Shown here piece after piece: positions 12,081-24,184 of a stretch of DNA of 64,000 nt. The position numbers and the translations under genes were made by a program. Positions within the stretch are counted from its first letter, which is position 1, and each line of letters opens with the position of its first letter. The notes under the pieces are model-generated. The model was not told the origin of the DNA, searched no databases, and saw only the letters and a program-made list of their open reading frames with translations. This DNA comes from Pycnopodia helianthoides. Lineage: Eukaryota; Echinodermata; Asteroidea; Forcipulatida; Asteriidae. Where the stretch lies: positions 14,240,078 through 14,304,077 of the forward strand of contig CM063249.1 of assembly GCA_032158295.1 (NCBI GenBank), in the 5' to 3' direction.

Positions 12081-12929
12081 GTCTGGAGTAAGGGGGAGAG
12101 AGATAATGAGCTTGGGGGAGAGGGATAGCTCGCAGGTTCAGAGATGAAGATTTTAAGCTTCTATTTTCTGCACTTGTTTTAAGAATTGTTGATGATCTGT
12201 AAAGATGACAAACGTTCACCTGTAGAACTAGGGCTGGCAGTGATGTAAAATATAATTCTTAAGGTTTATCACAAAGAAATTTTTTTTTCAAAAAAAAGTA
12301 TCTGTGTGACAGGGGCTTAAATGGGTTTTGATTTATAGTTACATAATTTTAAAGATGAAGAGGATCATTTGTTGGTAGTTATGGATTTTGCAGTCATTGT
12401 TAAACACTTGCTCTATGGTTTCAGACAAAGTAATTTGTCCAAGTTTCTCAGGTGTGTACATCCAGCACATCCATGGATGATTCTCAAAGGTTTCAGGGAA
12501 TTATTTCCCGCTGAAAAATTTCTTGGGTGAATGCCTATGGAGCAAAGTTTCTTTATGGACTTTTCAAAAACAGTGACATACCAAAAGTGTATTTAGGGAA
12601 GATACATGTATGAATCTACATTGTAATGCACAGTCTGCAGTCTGTTCCAAACAGATTCCACAATGTACAGTATATACACGAACACCTTTTGATGCTTTTT
12701 TTTCTTCTCAAAATGTCATAAGATTTCATATTGACAAACAACAACCAAGTGAAATAGAATTCTCGTTGATTGGTAACAATACTGTACAATACCAGAACAA
12801 TTAACTTTATTTTAGGAAACAATATCTACCTTAGGGAATAGTGAGTGAAACTGAAATAATCCACAATGAAGTTTTTTGCACCTGCTATATAAATTGAGAA
12901 TGGCCCCCTTGTTGTTTGACCTCCTTGTG

Positions 12930-13440
12930 CCAATCTAGCACAGACAGGTAGCCTGTCAAAGCCCCACCAAAAGGTCACTAATCACCTGTTATAACATTTA
13001 TCCCCAGTCTCACCACCTTACGCCATCCCAATCCAGCCACCTCCTCCCCTGGAGCAGGCCCAGCGACATCCACACCATCCCCATGCATTCTTTGACTTGT
13101 AAATAGGCATCACACCATCACACCAACCCCCTAAGTGGGTCTCAGATCAATGGTCCTGGGACACTTGGGGTTTAGTTGGCCTAAATGCTCTGACATCCCA
13201 GTCATGAATTTTCAGTCGGAGAAGCTGAGGGTATCACTTTACGGCAATCCAAGTCGGGCTTTTGGCCCTGGTGTAATGGCTCCAGATGCTTGAGTTTGTC
13301 TTGAAGAGGCTGATCACGTTACCTGTGCCAAGCACCTGGATAGGCTGGGGGTGACAAGGACGTGCATACTGGCCCAAATCTAGGCCAATTAACCCTTGGT
13401 CTCCTTGGGCTGATGGGGAACAGGGTGATTTGTGACAGGA
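12930..13440. promoter_or_regulatory. GC-richer unique block, possible conserved non-coding element
   Basis: About 500 bases with clearly higher GC than the flanks, no match to any repeat family here and no long frame. Includes C-rich CCACC/CCATCC runs followed by a mixed-sequence part (about 13130-13440). A candidate by composition only. Confidence 0.2.
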
Positions 13441-14841
13441 AATTTTGCATTTTTCCCCTTTTTTTTATTACCATGGCTTTAATATTTTGATGGTGGAAAA
13501 AACGTCAGTGTCAACAAAGGAGCTTGAGGATGAGGATTCTGTTGTTTGTATGCGTAGTTTGATTTCATGAACAAGATAGTATCAGATTCATCTGCAGTAC
13601 ATTGTAAATTAGTTTGGTGCCCACTTGACACATAATATTGGTAACACCAGTGTTTCCAGATTGTGCATTACTTGAAAGGTCACTTGTCGGTGTAGAGTGA
13701 AGTATAGGTTCATCCGGTTAAAGTCATTACAAATAGAGACTGTACATTTTAAAGAAAACATCAGGTTTAAGCTGAAGAAAGGAAACAAAATTGCGCACCT
13801 AGCTTATGCTTACACTGAGTGCTTAACTTCCGACTTATTAGATTAGTAATCTTTTCAACTCTTACAGTAGCTGTAAGTGTGTCCTTCGGTGTACCATAAA
13901 CCATGGAGGAAGGAGGCAAGGAGCAAGGAGACCAACCGAAAGCTTCTTTATAATGTTGGTTTTGTGAAGAGGATTTAGTCTGTTCCTCCAGCTTTCACAA
14001 TTATGCATAATTAAAACGGTCGCTGAAAGTTTCATACAGAACGCATTATGCTTCTTGAAAGAAAATAATATTTTACTATTTGTATGTTTGTTTATACCCC
14101 TTGCCTGTCACAAACTTAAACAGCACCCTCACTGAGGTCAAAATAAAACAGTTGAGCATGGCTCATATATGTTTCCATTGTTTGACTTTAGCTATGGCGG
14201 CCAATGCAGTAGGTTATAGTATAGACTTGCTGGTCATTCAGACAGTAAAACGACACATCAAGTCACTTCAGCTGCAGCTACAGCCACAGCCATTTGCTGC
14301 AGCGACATTGTTAAAGAAACTCCATTTCAGCAATCCAGCCATAGCTACTGCTGAGACCATCAATCCTGGTATGGCCTACAGACTAGGTTTTACTGCTGTT
14401 GAACTCTTTCATGTTTAACCCATGCGTGTCTCTAAACAACGGTTTCAATGTTAAACTTAACTGCCAATCAGGTTTTAACCCCTAAAAATTAGACCTTCAA
14501 CCAGGAGGATTTATATCTCCAAACTGCTTCAGGTTTATCTTTTGACATTGTGTGTGGACAGAATAAAATCGCCACATGTGGTCTAAGTCAAGCAGACTGG
14601 ACCCACAGGTTTAAAAACTGAAGATAAACCACATCAGGTTTAATTGTCTGTCAGGTCAATCTGTTTGAACTCAAGGTAAAAAAAAATACCAATAAACCGT
14701 CCCGCTCAAAGCTTATAAATGTGACTTTAGTAAGCTGTCTGAACATAGCCTTAACAGAATTGTATCATGGGATACTCTTTGAAATGCTACATTTTTAGTG
14801 ATTAGTTTTGGGCAAAGAGTATTGAAGAGGGTACATTATGT
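13441..14841. other. Non-coding stretch, no recognised element
   Basis: A 112-codon frame at 14080-14418 on the + strand has no recognisable domain and biased Leu/Gln/Ala content from a CAGC-rich patch near 14270-14310. I see no splice or start support for it. Confidence 0.4.
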
Positions 14842-14981
14842 CCAGGGCCCATTTTCATAGGGCTGCTTAAGCAGAAAGTATTGCTTAAAAGTTTCTGCTC
14901 AGCAACCTTATTCTGACAAGCATAATTTTGTTGTGCTTAGCTACTTTTCTGCTTAAGCAGCTCTATAAAATTGGGCCCTGG
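14842..14981. mobile_element. 140-bp fold-back element ('AATTTCATAG' family)
   Basis: Left end CCAGGGCCCATTTTCATAGG and right end 'CTATAAAATTGGGCCCTGG' are near-perfect inverted repeats. They continue inward as GGCTGCTTAAGCAGAAA and TTTCTGCTTAAGCAGCTC, so arms exceed 30 bases. A close relative sits at 19324-19508. Probably non-autonomous; no transposase frame. Confidence 0.8.
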
Positions 14982-15179
14982 CTTTATGTTATAATTTGCT
15001 CTCTAACAGGGCAGGCAGTTTTTCCCTTAGTAAAGGGCACCTCTACCCATTAAAGTGCGCGAGTTTGTTTCCTTCATGTGTTAAAGCAATGTACGTGGGA
15101 CCAAAGTGGTCCCCAAAATGTTTGAATACACGGGAGACTTTCACGGTCTATATTTAATTTTTGTCTTGAACATTTCAAG

Positions 15180-15240
15180 GGGCGTCAAGGCATTGACCAG
15201 GGGCATGGGGGCAATTGCCTCTGAATGCCTCCTTGAAGAA
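15180..15240 (+). mobile_element. SINE-B fragment
   Basis: 'CAAGGCATTGACCAGGGGCA' and 'GGGGCAATTGCCTC' match the inverted SINE-B copies at 21900-22260 and 53997-54265. Confidence 0.5.
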
Positions 15241-15794
15241 ACTCTATACTTCTGAGGGTGATCTGTACTATTGTACCAACTTGATGCAAACACTTTTGAA
15301 TACATAGAGTGGAGTTTAAGAATTTTAAAACAAAATTAGTGCAACCCATATACATCATGTTCAATACCACGGCTTTAGTATAAGATCTTGATGGAATTGG
15401 CCCTTGAACAAAGTATTATATCAAATACCACTTACTCAACACCTGTATACTGTAACAGGACAGTGTGCTAATTTTGTCTCGGCCTGACAAGCCAAGGAAA
15501 GTGCACAGGAACCATCGGTATAATTTACACATCTAATAACACTCGAGTAGGGGAAATCAGGATACAAATTAATGCAAGAATATTTCCTGTGTTGAAAGGG
15601 AGAGAGGATCTCCTGCAGATAGTGTTAACACCCCGTGCAACTCAATAGTTGAGGCACTATAGGACGTTCACCCGAACTATTTCACGCATGCTTTGATTCT
15701 CGACTGTTTTTAATAGTGGGAAGTTGAATGACTTTATGGCTTGACATTGATTGTGACCAACACTTAACAGACTGTACTAGAGGAAAACTTTGTT

Positions 15795-16440
15795 TCCCTA
15801 ATAGCTTGTTGCTACTGAATATCAGGCACTCTGTCACTCACAGTGTAGCAAGCTTTCTGATTTCTCTTGTAAATGTTACTGAGATTGTACTTTGTAGCTG
15901 AAATGTAGTCAAGGTACAGGTGGATCACTGTTGTTGTGACAAACCTCAGACCCCAGTTTCAACTTGATTAAAACCTTACTAAGCCAACCCAATCCATCAA
16001 AAACCAACAGCATGTTTTGTTTGATTGTGTTTGACTGTGGAGGTAATCCTCCATGGTTTAACTGAGGCCTGCACTGGTAAATTGATTATGCTTTGCATAC
16101 CACAATAATCAGAGACCAATTGTTTGGGTGTTACCAAAAGGTCTTGAATATTGTGAGAGCATTGGGTTTATTTTCTACTTCTATGGCAGTCTTTGAGCAA
16201 GATGTCACGAACGACCACCGCCCTTACTTGGCTCACCGATTGCTGGCGCTATCATTTTTCGATTTGCCAGGCAGGTCCATTGCTGTGTGCAGCATGCCTT
16301 GGTGAATCCTGGAAGAGCTGAATCGCTATACAGTGTAGGTTGAACAGCAGAATGCGCTAACAATGTCTTGCACCGAGACTACCTCCATGGTGACAGCATG
16401 TGAGAGTGAGGAAGGATCCTAGTAAATCATTCAAGGGAGC
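15795..16440 (+). repeat. Diverged duplicate of 35315-36030, copy lacking the TTAA element
   Basis: Shares in order TAGCTTGTTG.TACTGAATAT, 'CAGGCACTCTGTCACT', 'ACTGTTGTTGTGACAAAC', 'ACAGCATG', 'AATCAGAG' and 'GGATCCTAGTAAATC' with the other copy. Copy 2 has a 385-bp element inserted where this copy reads TTGTAAATG; this copy has about 290 bases (16120-16405) that copy 2 lacks. Confidence 0.7.
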
Positions 16441-16794
16441 TAGTGGTAGTTTTATTACATCATTTTTTTTTGGGGGGGGGGGGAGGGGAAGAGTAAGTTC
16501 ACTTTCATCCTCTAGTGTTCAATGAACACACCATTTCAACCTACCTCTGAAAATGTCATTGAATTTGGTACGTGTTCATGTCAATGACTTACTACCTCTT
16601 CATACGCTTAATTTGATTATGGCAAACCAGAAATAGCAAGAGTGATTTTGGGATCTTCTGTAAATGCTGTTTTCTCAGTTTGAAATGAATAATAATCATA
16701 ATAATAATAACAACAGCCGTCTTACAGCTCTTATTATTATTTTGTTGAGACAGGTTTTTCGATTTTTTTTAATATGAGACTTGTGTGTATATCC

Positions 16795-17045
16795 CTTTAT
16801 AAGGTTTTATAAGGTGCTGGTACAGCGCATTCAGCAACCACTGCCAGAAACACTGCGGCAAACCCTTCTCTAACCAATGATAAGTGTACTGGGTTCTTTT
16901 ATGTGCATTACATAACACACAGGACCTAAAGCTTTATGTCCCATCCAAAGGATGAATCAATAATACTTAAGTGTCTTGCTTAAAACCAGGACTTGGGACC
17001 CATGCATTGCTGATCAGAAACACCAGAGCTACAAATGCTCGGACA
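16795..17045 (-). mobile_element. SINE-C copy, inverted
   Basis: 'CACTGCCAGAAACACTG', 'GGCAAACCC', 'TTTATGTCCCATCCAAAGGA' and 'TTAAGTGTCTTGCTTAAA' are the reverse of words in order at 25470-25740. B-box-like end near 16990. Confidence 0.7.
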
Positions 17046-19203
17046 TGACACTATAGACAGTATTTAAAAAGAAAATTCTGTGGAGGATTGGTACTAAGCC
17101 TAATTGGTACTGGTGTGAAATTCGTAATCAGTGAGAACTTAAAAGTTTTCAATTGTTGAAAATGTGTCCGTGTTAATTCTAAACTGCATTCAACAGGTCA
17201 ACACCTTTTAATGAATTTTCTGTTCTACTTGTATGGAGAAAATCTACAAAACATTGAATCGAAGAGAACTTTGTTGTTTTCATTTAGTCTGTAAGTCTCG
17301 ACTCTGAAAATAGAAATCGTTGTGATACTTTGTAATTGGCACACAATTATGTAGGTCTATGTATTAAAGTGAGCCTGTAATAGTAGACTCATGATAGGTT
17401 GTCATAACATATTTCAGCAACCCTGGCATACCGCAGAGCCTTTAAGCTAATTTGTGTCGATGTTCAGATTCTGTAGATACAGCAGTTAGCAGTCTACGCT
17501 GCGAGGGTAGACAACATCCAGACAATGTTTTCATCTTGTCATCGGATCCAATCCCCTTGTATTGTAACACCATCACAGCAGCATCTGCCACACGGTTCAT
17601 TAACACCCCTGAGCCCCCTCAATACCCCTCACCTAGCAGTCCACAAATAAACCATGCTTGCCTGATCGCTAGAAAGAAAAGAAAGAGAAAAAAAAACAGT
17701 AGTGCTATGAAAACATTTACTAACCCCGGATATAGTCCCCAAACAGCTGTGTCAGTTAGTCCCAAAGCAAGCAAAGCAAATCGTCTCTGTGTTGTGTTGG
17801 TTTTTTTTTTCTTCTTCTTTTTTTTCGCGAAGGAAGCGTGCCGGCGGGGTTTGCTTGTATTAGCTACTGAATACCTGCGGAGACGATCTACGCTGTGTGT
17901 TTGCATAGGGTCAGTTGAAGCCAGTCTCCTGACTGAGGGGGAGGCTGGGTTGATGTCGTGCGTTCGGTAGCTCAGAGAGACTAGGGGATGTGATTCAATG
18001 TAATGCACACTTAAATATTTCAGTTGCTGTTTTTTATCATCTCCAAATAGATGAAAAATGTGGTTCCTGAAATGAAATATCCATGTATGTTACTAATACT
18101 ATTAAAGTGTAGAATATAAAAGGAATGGCTGGCAACCGTGTATGACAATAATAATGAATTTAAACTTTTGGTTTAAAAGCATGCAACAGCATAGCCAGGG
18201 GTTTTTCAGTGTAGGGGGAGGGGGGCACTGAGAGGGGACATTACTTTTTTTTCTCTTGGGGGGGGGGGGGTGGGGAGCTGGTTTTTGTTTGTAGTGGTGG
18301 GGGTGTGTCATGTTTCATTTAGGTTTTTGTATTGACCAAATTTACCTGATGTCATTATGGTTTCACCATACTGTGCAGTGTGCGTTTTAGGCGACATACT
18401 TGTGATAAGAGGTTCACCATATCTTTCATACAATTATTTGACTCCCAAGATGGCTGACCATGGTCAGAGAGTACATGTACATGTACATGTACATGTACAT
18501 GTACATGAGACATAAGTGCAAGGGGTCTATAAGCTGCGATTCACAGTATGTTTTGCAAGCTTGTAAAAGTTCCATGCCAGCAAACTTTTTTTCAAATGGC
18601 TTAAAATCACATCATGTAATAATAACTTGGAACATGTTATTGTTAGGTTAGCTTTTCAGTAGTGTCACTATAGAGCTTGTTATGTAGTCAAGAATTTTGA
18701 CTATTTAAAGTTCTTTTTTACCGCCATCCCTCTTCCACAGGGAAGGTGCCAGTCAATTTGGCTCTTAGCAGGCCTGCACCAAGCGTGCGACCACAGGAAT
18801 GCTGGGATAAGAATGGTAGTCTGACATGCCAACTGCATGACTCCTTCCCCTCCCTCTAACCCCCAAAACACATACACAGGATTAGCATAAATTGCATGGT
18901 TGCACAATCAGTCAATCTGTTTTTCCCCTTGCGTTACCCAGTAGAGCAAACCAACCCTCAGTTTACACCTGAATTATACCTTGGTGCTGTAACTGGCCTT
19001 GCTTCAACAAACTGAACAAACAAATCCAATTAGAGAGCGAGCCATTAGAGTCACATGAGGAATTGTGGATTTCCAGTCATTTGTTTCCCATGGGAGATCA
19101 TTCTCGTACACTCTATGATCTTGTCTCTGAAAAGAAAGATGAAGTGTTCGCACTGCTTGTTCCTCACTGTATGCTGACACCAGCCAAAATGATTAACCCT
19201 GCA
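17046..19203. other. Non-coding stretch with low-complexity tracts
   Basis: Holds a T/C-rich tract (17802-17826), a run of 13 G (18258-18270) and a GTACAT array. A 172-codon + frame at 17452-17970 is open largely through poly-Phe and Lys/Arg tracts and has no recognisable domain. Bases 17830-17960 are CpG-richer than the surroundings. A fragment at 17065-17120 (GTGGAGGATTGGTACT...) recurs at 43683-43720. Confidence 0.4.
18471..18507. repeat. (GTACAT)6 microsatellite
   Basis: Six uninterrupted GTACAT units. ACATGT/GTACAT steps are self-complementary, so the array can fold on itself on either strand. Confidence 0.95.
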
Positions 19204-19327
19204 GGGCTCAATTTCATGGCTCTGCTTACCGCAGAATTCTACTCATACGGCCCATAGAACTATGTGGTTTACAAGATGCCGTAAGCACATAATTGTGTGG
19301 TAAGCATGAAGCCATGAAATTGGACCC
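19204..19327. mobile_element. 124-bp fold-back element
   Basis: GGGCTCAATTTCATGGCTCT at the left and GAAGCCATGAAATTGGACCC at the right are inverted repeats, followed inward by GCTTACCGCAGAATT and TGTGTGGTAAGC. It abuts the next fold-back element end to end. Confidence 0.75.
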
Positions 19328-19508
19328 AGGGCCCAATTTCATAGAGCTGCTTAAGCAGGAAATATTGCTTGACAAGTTTCTGCTAGTCAAATGTAAACAG
19401 GATACCAGTCACAGATTGTGCATGTTGGCTGGTAACCTTATTCTGGTGAGCATAATTTTGTGCTTAGCTGCTGTTTGTGCTTAGCAGCTCTATGAAATTT
19501 GGCCCAGG
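19324..19508. mobile_element. 185-bp fold-back element, same family as 14842-14981
   Basis: CAGGGCCCAATTTCATAGAG then CTGCTTAAGCAGG at the left; 'GCTTAGCAGCTCTATGAAAT' then TTGGCCCAGG at the right. Central words CCTTATTCTG and GCATAATTTTGT match the 14842 copy. Confidence 0.8.
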
Positions 19509-19664
19509 TCACTAGCTAGTTCTGTAGCTGACAAAATCACTGATTAATTAATGCCTCATTAGTTTACTAATCTACTATTTAAATTTTACTATGAACATTT
19601 GCACAGAAACATGTAGTGCACATCAATTCTGCCATGCACAAAAACAACTGTTGATAAGTACTAC

Positions 19665-20006
19665 TTAAAGGTATTGTACACTTTTGGTAACGGCTCAAAA
19701 TCAGTGTCCAAATTTTGTGTGATTAAACATATGCATGAACAAACAAACCTGTGAAAGTTTGAGCTCAATTAGTCATCGAGGTCACGAGAAAATAGTGAAA
19801 AGAGATCTTATGTGTTTTCTGTTTTTTCAAATTATCGCGCGCGATAATTACTATTGTTTTACTCGTTTCTCAGAAACGATAGCATTTTAGGCAGAAACAT
19901 TTTAAGGCCCCCTTTCTACCATTACTTACTTTTAATCATGTAAGTTATGTGTGAATCTGTGAACATTGTGTTTTTCGATCTTACCAATAGTGTACAGGGC
20001 CTTTAA
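19665..20006. mobile_element. TTAA-flanked TIR element, family I (342 bp)
   Basis: Starts TTAAAGGTATTGTACACTTT and ends, reverse-complemented, TTAAAGGCCCTGTACACTAT: imperfect TIRs of about 25 bases. Interior words AACCTGTGAAAGTTTGAG and 'CACGAGAAAATAGTGAAA' are shared with family II, so the families are related. No coding capacity. TTAA at both ends suggests piggyBac-type target choice; that is inference, as a TA target would also fit. Confidence 0.75.
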
Positions 20007-20381
20007 AGGAACATTACAGAATTGGTTTTTGCTAACAGTTGCTGGCAGTGTAAGCACTTTTTGTAATCCACCATATACATAAACTGACAAACCTGTAGAA
20101 GTTTGAGATCGATCGGCCATCTGGGTCACGAGAAAATAGTGAAAAACCGATTACACATTTGCATGAAATCATATAGGTTCAACAAATGAATAAAACGCTC
20201 ACTGAGCGATAAACTCCAATCGGAAAATTAGTTTATTCATTTCTCATCAAATATGGCATTTCAGACAGAAATATTTCAAGGGATGTTTTTTACTATCATC
20301 ATCATTAGACCAAGTAAGTTTGATGTAAATCTGTGATCAAAAGTATATTTTACAATGACCAATTCTGTAATGTTCCTTTAA
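20003..20381. mobile_element. TTAA-flanked TIR element, family II, copy 1 (379 bp)
   Basis: Both ends read TTAAAGGAACATTACAGAAT on their own strands: perfect TIRs of over 20 bases (through ATTGGT). It is nearly identical over its length to 35378-35762. Its left TTAA is also the right TTAA of the family I element before it. Confidence 0.85.
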
Positions 20382-20899
20382 GAGGGGGAGGGGCAAGCTT
20401 CTTATCATATTCAGTATTCAGGTTTTAATAAAAACAGTTTATGTTCTGTCAGGTAATCTGTCCAAGTTCATTGAGTTTATTTTGATGTTGCAATTGAAAG
20501 AAGCATCAGTGATTTGTTGGGTCTTCAAGTTCTGTTTTCTAATCTTTGACAGTATTTCAGAGGGAAATTTTTCTCTTGAGGGTTTGCACTGCTAAGAACA
20601 TTATAGTTTCATCAGTGAGCATTCAGAATGAAACTGATCATTCCTCTAAATTTTTTAGCACTCCGCGTCCACTCAGTCACTGATTTTTCTGCTGCGGGAA
20701 TTACTTTCAAAAACTGAGACTTGAGTCATTTTTCACAACTGAAAAGAGGAGCGAGGTTTTTTTACTTGTTTAAAGAACATGAGGAAGAATACATCATTCT
20801 ACATCTGTAAAATATTTAGTGTTTTATTACAGAAATGCTGGTACTATTTAGGATGTTTTATTGTCGTTTTAGAAGAATTTATCACCAATTTGTAATAAT

Positions 20900-21276
20900 A
20901 ATAATACAAGACATTTATTCAGCGCATAATGCAGGAGCCTCTATGCGCAACACAAACATAAAACAATGAAATGAAATATATAAAGCAATTGTTACAAAAG
21001 TAAAGATTCAAACAAATAAGTCTTTAAAAGTCTGTTGAAAATCTGAAGAGAGTAAGTTTGGCAAATATGAAGAGGTAAGTCGTTCCATAACGAAGGTGCA
21101 ATGAAGTGGAAGGCTCTTTGGCCATAGAATTTAGTGGAAAAAGTAGTTTGAGTCAGTAGGGATTGGCCAGCAAAATGAAGAGGACGAATAGGAATATTTA
21201 TGCAGAAGATCAGATATATAGACAGATTTGTGTGTGAAATTGCAGTTTTTAGTAAACCCAAGAAGTTATTCTTCAC
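20900..21276 (-). pseudogene. LINE 3' end: reverse-transcriptase C-terminus and tail
   Basis: The minus-strand frame 21276-20992 contains 'FYGQRAFHFIAPSLWNDLPL' and ends 'FNRLLKTYLFESLLL', the signature of L2/CR1-like non-LTR retrotransposon C-termini (xRAF..aPxLWNxLP...FK..LKTyLF). After the stop comes a short 3' region with GCGCTGAATAAATGTCTTGT and an (ATT)n tail at 20896-20908. Catalytic domains are absent: a 5'-truncated, dead copy. Confidence 0.8.
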
Positions 21277-21899
21277 TTGAAGAAATAAGGAACTTTGGTT
21301 TGAGACACTGAGCGAACAAAAAAACTGTAAGCGATCAGTGATTGCTAGTTAAAATACAAATGACTTATTGTCAGAACCCGACATTACGCTATGTACGTAG
21401 GTGTACAAACAATTTGCATGTTACATGTTCTTTGGGCATCGTGTATAGCATAAATATGCCAAAATAGTTTACGGTTGAAACATTCTATCAAAAGTTGTGG
21501 TCTTTTGGCAAAAATTCAAGCAATGAAACTTTAATGACGGACTCACAAACTAGAACAAGGAGCCAATGTGACTTATATAATTTTGCCTCCCTCCAGATGC
21601 ATTTACATGAAAGAAAATCAAGATGTGTGAACTGCGGAGAGGTTTATTAGGAAACTTAAGTGCACTTTTTTTGAGGTACAAATGTACATTATTAGAATTT
21701 CTACATGTAGCTTGATTGAATCAAAGCATGGGTTCTAGAATGCATCACAGCCACAACGTCAGGGTTTCTCATAGAAGTTGATGTTATCTGTGCTTTCATT
21801 TGCAGATCCTTCAGCTTTTGGTAGCCCCAAATGACGCAAACAGATTTTGTTTACTGTGGTTGTGAATTTAGGACACTGTTTGAAGCAAAACTTGTGTTG

Positions 21900-22260
21900 C
21901 AGGCCTGATACTTCTAGCGGGCAACAGAAGCAATTGCCTTTATGCCTTGTGTAATTGCCTTGGTGTCCTTTAAAATGCTCCATTTAAAACTTCCCTCATA
22001 GTCATAGAGGTGCCCTGCCTGTGGTAAGGCGTAACAACCTTGCCCCTGTAAGACTTGATATATTGTGTATTTCAGGCGATTACTTCCTGTTGCCTCCATG
22101 CCTCTGGTCATTGCCTTGGTGTCCCTTGAAATGTTTTAGTAGAAATTAAGATTTCCCTCATTGTCATAGAGATTAGTGGTGCCCTATACCATGGAGATTA
22201 AGGAAGTACTGCCTTGCCCTTACGGGACTGAAGTATTAGGCCTTCTCAGTTAGAGAAATC
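21900..22260 (-). mobile_element. SINE-B, two partial inverted copies
   Basis: 'AATTGCCTTGGTGTCCTTTA', then 'CCTTGCCCCTGTAAGACTTG', and again 'CATTGCCTTGGTGTCCCTTG' then 'CTTGCCCTTACGGGACTGAA', match the order in 53997-54200 twice over. Confidence 0.65.
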
Positions 22261-23790
22261 ACAGTGGTGTTAAAACTACTTTTTTTAAAACCTCAACTTG
22301 GTAATCATATCCCTGTTGACAGATAAGCACAATTGTAGCAAACTGTTGATTTGAGGAGGTATGGAAATTGTTAAAGGGGTTTCTCCACTTAGATATTTTC
22401 CAGGAAAAGAAAACATTGACTTATGATTATTGAAACTAGGGGCAGTGGGTAGCTGCAACAGCATTCCAATACACAAGTCCCTCTTGGAAATAAATTGCCT
22501 TGGCAAACATGACTGAGTTATCCTGACAGTGCCTGTTTGGACAGCAATTTTTCATTTGGGAGAGATAATTACCCCCTGAATTACCCATGTTAGTGTTCAA
22601 GGGAGGAGTACAAATACCTCCAACAATGCTGGAAATCAACCTAGCATGATATGCAGGTTGATTGACAGCTCAGACCGTACCACTTCTTAGGTACATGCAG
22701 GGGTGTTTTCCTCCACTTGGGTGAGGGGTTGGTGGTGATCTTTTTACCATGAGCTAGGAAAGTCTTCTGTTAAGCAAGCTATGGTTTGTCTTGAATATAA
22801 CTTGTAGTTTGTCTGGAAAGGTAGCAGCTTTGTTTTTAAACCAGATTGATAAACCCCTAAAGTGTAATGGACTTTGCCTGGTAGGCTTGATTGGCAGCTG
22901 TCACTGGGCTATTGACCCTGCAGAAATCCTTGCACCTGCAGATTAAGCCAGATTCTTACAAGATAAAAATTGTGTTGGCCATTTGATCCCCCTCCATGTA
23001 GCCAGTGTGGGTTTTGGGGTGTTTGTTTCATGGTTTCCTTGGCAGAAACAGGGCAACCATTATGGATTTGTAGAACCATAGAGCAAGGGTAGAACCCTAA
23101 AGAAGAAAAAGTTTCCTCAAGTTTGTAGTCTTTGCAAGAATATGTGGAGAGAAGGAAACTGTTGGGGCTACTTGAGAAGTGGCATAAAAGCATGGGTGTG
23201 CTGTGTGTAGTGCTTGACTGTATGTTTTGGGTTGGGGTTTTTTGTTCCCCCTTGTGTACAATTCCAAGACATGTAAAGAACTACGTATAAATGGTAGCCC
23301 CAGAGAAGACCATTGAGTTCATTTGGTAATTGCTTGACTGCGTAGCAACAATGCCAACAAGAACCCAAGCAGGAAATAGGAGTAGTTTTGCATTGAGCTG
23401 TCCAACAAGTCTGAATGGCATTGTTGCGTTTGCAAAATCCAATTCAAAGCCTTATGTGAAAGGGTTTACATACATTGTATTCTGTTGAGCATGTTGGGAT
23501 TGGTTGAGTTAATACTGTAAGTTCCGTTAAGTTCCTGGATCTATCAGGGCAAGAACTAAACTAAGGGACAGAGTGATAACAATAAAGTACAGATTTTTTT
23601 ATACATTGGATTATTGGGTATTGGGATTTACACAGAGGCATCTCAAATCAGTCATTACTTCATGTCAGGTATACAGAAAGCAATTAAGAATTTTTAGACC
23701 CAATTGTACTACCGCTATGTACTGAGTGTTCACCCTTAACAGTGGTCTGCTGGCCAAATGCTAGTTAAAACTTCTGAAGACCAGTCAAAA
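22261..23790. other. Non-coding stretch, no recognised element
   Basis: Unique-looking DNA of mixed composition with minus-strand frames of up to 94 codons (22909-23193) that carry no recognisable domain. No family from the window was matched here. Confidence 0.4.
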
Positions 23791-23944
23791 CTCTCTCCAA
23801 GCAGTCCGGCTGGCTAGTTCAGTGTTGAAAAGCATTCCTATTTGATATAAAGTTTGGACATGTGAAATGGCTGGTGGACTAGTAAAATGACAAGCTAACT
23901 GGTCTTGCCGGCTCATCACTGGAAAAGTTACTTTGGGTAAACCC

Positions 23945-24171
23945 TGGATCCCATAACGCTGATGGTCGCTGGGACACCACAGATGACTTTGCAACTTACT
24001 CTTTCCGATTACATCCTCCACAGCCCGCTGTGAGATGGCAAAATCCAAACTTGTCCACTCCTTGATGTTGTCTTTACATCTATTCTTTTGTCTTCCTCTT
24101 TTCAGTCCTCCTTTAACTGTACCTTGAAGTAAAGGTTTTTGCCAATCCAGATGATCTTGAAATATGTCCAT
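23945..24171 (-). pseudogene. Non-LTR retrotransposon C-terminal fragment
   Basis: The minus-strand frame reads LLQGTVKGGLKRGRQKNRCK then DNIKEWTSLDFAISQRAVED. This matches a C-terminal block (ILQGTV.G.R.RGRQ.KRW.DNIKEWTG.DFA.S.RA.ED) that I know from marine-animal endonuclease/reverse-transcriptase proteins. Nothing of the catalytic core is present. After about 23950 the frame runs into another repeat ('GGACTAGTAAAATGACAAGC') also seen near 37405. Confidence 0.75.
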
Positions 24172-24184
24172 ACCAATTATTCAG

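Noticed and set aside
17452..17970. 172-codon open frame on the + strand
   Set aside because: It stays open through a poly-T (Phe) tract and Lys/Arg-rich patches, matches no family I know, and overlaps a 129-codon minus frame produced by the same bias.
20992..21276. Possible host gene
   Set aside because: The LWNDLP and FNRLLKTYLF motifs and the (ATT)n tail identify it as a LINE end.
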